Of a DNA stretch of 10,257 nt, positions 7,617 through 10,257 are shown one piece after another. The first letter of the stretch is position 1; each line of letters starts with the position of its first letter. Under the pieces are notes generated by a model. That model was not told where the DNA came from. It saw only the letters and a program-made list of their open reading frames with translations, and did not search any database. The stretch spans positions 1 through 10,257 of the forward strand of contig CAJANQ010000394.1 of the NCBI GenBank assembly GCA_903941145.1, in the 5' to 3' direction. The translations under genes were made by a program, and so were the position numbers. This stretch comes from an uncultured Actinomycetes bacterium. GTDB taxonomy: Bacteria; Actinomycetota; Acidimicrobiia; Acidimicrobiales; Microtrichaceae.

Positions 7617-8270
7617 TCAGCTCCAGTGGGTCAGGAGGCCGAGCAGCAGCCCGACCTGACCGAGGTGGTAGGTGGTGATGATCGCCATGCGGTAGCCGGG
7701 AAACTCCTTGACGAACTTTGACCAGCCGATGCAGGCATCAGAGATGAAGAAGAGCACGGCACCGAGGATCAGTACGGGCCGGCCGGTGCCGACGGCCAGC
7801 GCCACCATCGTCGAGATGACTCCGATGTAGAGGGCCACCGGGACACCGAAGACCTTGTCGGTCCGGTAGGCGCCCCGCACGATCGTCTGGCCCAGGGTGG
7901 CGATGCCGACCAGCACCAGGACGACGCCGACCACCAGTCGGCCCGTGGCGAAGTCGTCGATGGCCAGGATGCCCAGGATGTAGGCCACGTGTCCGAGCAG
8001 GAACGACCCCAGACCGCCGATGAACTTGAGCTCCGACTCCGGGAGCATGAGGAACACGTCGCCCACGAGCGAGAGGGCCAGCGCCATCACGAACCAGGTC
8101 CGGGAGGTCGACGAGACCGGGTCGGGCATGGCGAGCGCGGCGCCGATCAGCACCGCCATGGTCAGCGGCTTGAACACGTACTCGACGGGTTTGCGGCCAG
8201 CTGCGACCGCCCACCAGTCGGCCACCGCCACCAGCAGGGTGGCCAGGACCAGGATCCAGAACAGCGCCAC
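7617..8270 (-). CDS. YhhN/TMEM86-family integral membrane protein (lysoplasmalogenase-like)
   Basis: A 217-residue, almost wholly hydrophobic protein with about seven to eight predicted membrane helices, starting at residue 3. Family landmarks are FKPLTM (33-38), ALSLVGDVFLML with Asp71 (65-76), a GSFLLGHVAYI stretch (88-98), and AVLFFISDACIGWSKF with Asp178 (171-186); the two buried Asp residues are typical of the family. Animal TMEM86 members and some bacterial homologues hydrolyse the vinyl-ether bond of lysoplasmalogens, releasing a fatty aldehyde. Activity in this protein is inferred only. The start is a GTG with a perfect AGGAGG four bases upstream, and that SD overlaps the reductase stop codon. 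The gene lies between a redox pair and an amidohydrolase, which may hint at a lipid-related role. Confidence 0.85.
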   Translation of the reverse strand: MALFWILVLATLLVAVADWWAVAAGRKPVEYVFKPLTMAVLIGAALAMPDPVSSTSRTWFVMALALSLVGDVFLMLPESELKFIGGLGSFLLGHVAYILGILAIDDFATGRLVVGVVLVLVGIATLGQTIVRGAYRTDKVFGVPVALYIGVISTMVALAVGTGRPVLILGAVLFFISDACIGWSKFVKEFPGYRMAIITTYHLGQVGLLLGLLTHWS

Positions 8271-8274
8271 GGGG

Positions 8275-8282
8275 CCTCCTCA
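8275..8282 (-). promoter_or_regulatory. SD of yhhN overlapping the reductase stop codon
   Basis: The minus strand reads TGAGGAGG-CCCC-GTG. The TGA ends the reductase gene and its A is the first base of a perfect AGGAGG, four bases before the GTG. This decides the start of the YhhN gene and implies translational coupling with the reductase. Confidence 0.75.
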
Positions 8283-9518
8283 GTCCTTGGGGGCGAACAG
8301 TGCGGCCGCGTCGTCCCACGCCAGCGACTGTGCCAGCTGCATGCGGGCCTGCATCACGTGGCGGGGCCGGTTGACGCCCAGCACCGCGGTGCAGCGGTCA
8401 CCTCGGCGGAACAGCGCGGCGAACCGGCGCTCCTCGACCGTTCCGTCGACCAGCACGAACTCGTCGGTCGCGGTCGGGCGGCCGGCCAGCTGGATCTTGC
8501 GGTCGTACTGGTCGGACCAGAACCACGGCACCGGTGCGAACGGCGTACCGGGACGCCCGGCCAGCTCGTCGAGCAGCCGACGGCCGGCGTGGCCGCCCTG
8601 TTCGACCGCGTTCTCCCAGTGCTCGACGCGCATCTCCTCGCCGAAGTGCGGGTTGGGCCAGCACGCGACGTCGCCGCACGCCACTACGCGGGGGCCGGCC
8701 AGCATCGTGGAGTCGCACAGGACCCCGTTGCGCAGCTCCAGGTCGGAACCGGCGAGCCAGTCGACCTGCGGGACCACGCCGATCCCGACGACCACCACGT
8801 CGGCCTGGACCACGGTGCCGTCGGCCAGGTGGACCGCACGGACACGGCCGTCGTCGCCGGCCTCGAGCCGCTCCACGCCGGTGCCGAGGCGCACGTCGAC
8901 GCCCTGGTCGCGGTGCAGGTCGGCCACGAACGCGCCGACCTCGCCCGGCAGGACACGCTCCATCGGGGCGGCGGCCGCCTCGAGCATCGTGACCTCGAGG
9001 CCGCGACCTCGGCAGGTGGCGGCAGCCTCTGCGCCGATGAACCCGGCACCGACCACGACCACGCGTGACGGCCCGGCGTCCAGGTCGGCGAGCAGTGCAG
9101 TCACGTCCTCGCCGGTGCGGATGGAGTGCACGCCGCCCAGCTGGGGACCGGGCAGGTGGCGCACGGCGCCGCCGGTGGCGAGCACGACGCCCTCGACCGA
9201 CAGCTCGGTGCCGTCCGACAGCGTGAGGGTGCGACCGTCACCACCCGCCGGACTCAAGGAGGTGGCTGCAGTGCCCAGCCGAAGGTCCAGGCCAAGCTCG
9301 TCGAGCCGGTCGGCCAGCGGCACCTTGGCCTGGGCCAGGTCCCACTCGCCGGAGAGCACCTGCTTGGACAGCGGTGGCCGGTCGGGCGGGAGCGTCGGGG
9401 ACGCGTCGACCACCACGAGCTGACCGTCATGGCCGGGCGCATCTCCGGTACCGGCACGCAGCGCCTCGGCCGCGTGCAGTCCGGCCAACGACGCGCCCAC
9501 GACGGCAATGGTCCCCAT
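8280..9518 (-). CDS. FAD-dependent NAD(P)H:ferredoxin reductase
   Basis: A 412-residue flavoprotein of the putidaredoxin/rhodocoxin/ferredoxin reductase family, which passes electrons from NAD(P)H through FAD to a small ferredoxin. The FAD Rossmann motif is VVGASLAG (6-13), followed by DRPPLSK (46-52) and ATGGAVR (114-120). The NAD-binding Rossmann fold is VVVVGAGFIGAEAA (153-166). Glu180 ends its second strand, favouring NADH over NADPH. The second FAD motif is VACGDVA, and the C-terminal reductase domain begins around PWFWSDQY. The ATG at 9518 is chosen over the in-frame GTG at 9560: it sits just before the beta strand of the Rossmann fold and has a GGGGGA run upstream, whereas the GTG lies inside a hairpin. 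The ferredoxin gene is 51 nt upstream and is the obvious partner. No oxygenase is in the window. Confidence 0.93.
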   Translation of the reverse strand: MGTIAVVGASLAGLHAAEALRAGTGDAPGHDGQLVVVDASPTLPPDRPPLSKQVLSGEWDLAQAKVPLADRLDELGLDLRLGTAATSLSPAGGDGRTLTLSDGTELSVEGVVLATGGAVRHLPGPQLGGVHSIRTGEDVTALLADLDAGPSRVVVVGAGFIGAEAAATCRGRGLEVTMLEAAAAPMERVLPGEVGAFVADLHRDQGVDVRLGTGVERLEAGDDGRVRAVHLADGTVVQADVVVVGIGVVPQVDWLAGSDLELRNGVLCDSTMLAGPRVVACGDVACWPNPHFGEEMRVEHWENAVEQGGHAGRRLLDELAGRPGTPFAPVPWFWSDQYDRKIQLAGRPTATDEFVLVDGTVEERRFAALFRRGDRCTAVLGVNRPRHVMQARMQLAQSLAWDDAAALFAPKD

Positions 9519-9545
9519 GAGTCCCCCAGAGTGCTTTCGACCGAC

Positions 9546-9562
9546 GGGTGGCGGCGCCACCC
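9546..9562. other. Perfect 7-bp GC hairpin between ferredoxin and reductase genes
   Basis: GGGTGGC (9546-9552) and GCCACCC (9556-9562) are exact reverse complements around a 3-base loop, starting eight bases beyond the ferredoxin stop on the transcribed strand. There is no T-run, so full termination is unlikely. It could stabilise the upstream ferredoxin message or attenuate transcription, giving more ferredoxin than reductase. Confidence 0.5.
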
Positions 9563-9569
9563 AGGAAGG

Positions 9570-9761
9570 TCAGTCCTCGACGGCGATGGCCTGCTTGGGG
9601 CAGCGGCGGGCGGCCTCGACCACCTTGTCGCGCAGCTCTTCGCCGGGCTCCTCGTTCAACACGTAGAGGAAGTCGTCGTCACGTACCTCGAAGACCTCGG
9701 GCGCGATGCCCATGCAGACCGCGTTGCTCTCGCACAGGTCAAAGTTCACGACCACCTTCAT
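9570..9761 (-). CDS. P450-type ferredoxin, three-cysteine 3Fe-4S variant
   Basis: A 63-residue acidic ferredoxin. The cluster motif is C10-x2-N13-x2-C16 near the N-terminus and C54-P55 near the C-terminus. In ordinary 4Fe-4S ferredoxins the middle position is Cys; here it is Asn, as in the CxxXxxC...CP ferredoxins of actinobacteria and other bacteria that feed cytochromes P450 and usually carry a 3Fe-4S cluster. It would receive electrons from the reductase encoded 51 nt downstream and deliver them to an oxygenase not seen here. The start is supported by a perfect AGGAGG five bases before the ATG. It is the first gene of the leftward operon unless the short-chain dehydrogenase further upstream reads through. 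Confidence 0.93.
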   Translation of the reverse strand: MKVVVNFDLCESNAVCMGIAPEVFEVRDDDFLYVLNEEPGEELRDKVVEAARRCPKQAIAVED

Positions 9762-9766
9762 GACTG

Positions 9767-9772
9767 CCTCCT
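9767..9772 (-). promoter_or_regulatory. Strong SD of the ferredoxin gene
   Basis: A perfect AGGAGG on the minus strand lies five bases before the ATG at 9761. It fixes the start and suggests high translation, as expected for the ferredoxin of a redox pair. Confidence 0.75.
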
Positions 9773-9792
9773 CGGGTCAGGCCAACTGCCGC

Positions 9793-9798
9793 ACCCTA
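9793..9798 (-). promoter_or_regulatory. Weak -10 candidate for the ferredoxin operon
   Basis: TAGGGT on the minus strand fits TANNNT and would give a short leader of about 25 nt before the ferredoxin ATG, containing its SD. No good -35 is found 16-18 bases upstream (TTCGGG at best). A chance match is possible. Confidence 0.3.
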
Positions 9799-9835
9799 AC
9801 GCGCAGGCCTCGACACCCGAACCTGTACCCGCCCC

Positions 9836-9894
9836 TCCGACCTTGACGACGAGCGACCTCTGAGCGGTCGGAATCCTTCAAAGTCGGATGAAGG
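9836..9894. terminator. Two small hairpins after the SDR gene, possible weak terminator
   Basis: Nearest the SDR stop, CCTTCA (9875-9880) and TGAAGG (9889-9894) form a perfect 6-bp stem with an 8-base loop. Further on, TCCGACC (9836-9842) pairs with GGTCGGA (9866-9872) across 23 bases. CGACC at 9854-9858 competes for the same right arm with a 7-base loop. Neither is followed by a T-run on the minus strand, so the call is tentative. Confidence 0.3.
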
Positions 9895-9906
9895 CGGGCC
9901 AGCCCG

Positions 9907-10257
9907 TCAGAAGATCGTGTAGCCGCCGTCGACCGTGAGGCAGTCCCCGGTGTGGAACGTGAGGGTGGGGTCGGCCAGGAACACCGCCGCCGCGCCCATG
10001 TCCTGGGGCGTGCCCCACCGCCGGACGGGCGTGCGGGCCGTCGTGGTGGCCATGAACTTGTCCCAGCCCTGCAGGGGGGCCGTCATGTCGGTCTCGGTCC
10101 AGCCCGGCAGCAGGCTGTTGGCCCGGATCCCGTGGCGGGCGAACTCGATCGCCAGGCCACGCATGAGCGCCAGCAGCGCCGTCTTGGAGCACGAGTAGGC
10201 CTGGTTGCCGGCGGCACCGTGGACCGCCGAGGTCGACGACACCGCGACGAGCGAGCC
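9907..10257 (-). CDS. Short-chain dehydrogenase/reductase, C-terminal part only
   Basis: The frame is open through the right edge, giving 116 C-terminal residues; the NAD(P)-binding N-terminus is outside the window. Numbering from the edge, the fragment begins GSLVAVSS with probable catalytic Ser8. It then has the YSCSK motif with Tyr21 and Lys25, thirteen and seventeen residues later as in classical SDRs. IRANSLLPGWTETDM and the closing GDCLTVDGGYTIF are typical of FabG-like enzymes. These oxidise or reduce a hydroxyl/keto group with NAD(P); the substrate cannot be judged from this part. It is on the same strand as the ferredoxin operon, 145 nt upstream, so co-transcription is possible but weakened by the intervening hairpins. 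SDRs often accompany P450 redox pairs in catabolic clusters. Confidence 0.92.
   Translation of the reverse strand, partial: GSLVAVSSTSAVHGAAGNQAYSCSKTALLALMRGLAIEFARHGIRANSLLPGWTETDMTAPLQGWDKFMATTTARTPVRRWGTPQDMGAAAVFLADPTLTFHTGDCLTVDGGYTIF

Noticed and set aside
6461..7721. Plus-strand open frames opposite the M20 amidohydrolase
   Set aside because: The minus-strand frame has every M20D metal ligand; the plus-strand frames have no recognisable domain.
9519..9560. Upstream GTG start for the ferredoxin reductase
   Set aside because: It begins inside the 7-bp hairpin and adds a Pro/Gly-rich stretch before the Rossmann strand. The ATG at 9518 has a G-rich SD and the usual short N-terminus.

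Overview
The window looks like chromosome from a GC-rich (about 70 % by eye) actinobacterium, possibly of the Acidimicrobiia. That guess rests on codon use, a mycobacterial/streptomycete-type PepN, GTG starts and leaderless-looking promoters; no marker gene settles it. There are no rRNAs, tRNAs, CRISPR arrays, insertion sequences or phage genes. Coding density is very high, and no gene-free stretch exceeds about 180 bases.

Left edge (1-207): the first ten codons of a minus-strand gene, then a divergent intergenic region. On the plus strand this carries a close match to the flagellar sigma-28 (FliA/WhiG-type) promoter, TCAGGTTT-N11-GCCGATTG. Positions 208-3802: a FIST-domain sensory protein followed 22 nt later by a GAF-GGDEF-EAL cyclic-di-GMP enzyme with all key catalytic residues of both domains. 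Together they read as a small signalling operon, probably linked to motility. FIST proteins of the NosP type are known elsewhere as haem/NO sensors that act on c-di-GMP enzymes.

Positions 3842-6391: aminopeptidase N (M1 family), apparently with its own leaderless promoter (TACGAT six bases before the GTG). The left-edge minus-strand gene has the same promoter layout.

Positions 6419-9761 are transcribed leftward, convergent with pepN, and look like one operon in the order ferredoxin, FAD/NADH ferredoxin reductase, YhhN-family membrane protein (lysoplasmalogenase-like), M20D amidohydrolase. Spacings are 51, 9 and 1 nt, and the SD of yhhN overlaps the reductase stop codon. The ferredoxin has the three-cysteine motif of cytochrome P450 partners, with Asn in place of the central cysteine. 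Ferredoxin and reductase therefore form an electron-transfer chain whose terminal oxygenase is not in view. A 7-bp hairpin between them may set their ratio. At the right edge (9907-10257) is the C-terminal part of a short-chain dehydrogenase on the same strand, separated from the ferredoxin by 145 nt containing two small hairpins and a weak promoter candidate.

Nothing here is plainly a new system. The most interesting parts are the FIST/c-di-GMP pair behind a sigma-28-like promoter, and the combination of a P450-type redox pair with a lysoplasmalogenase-like protein and an amidohydrolase.
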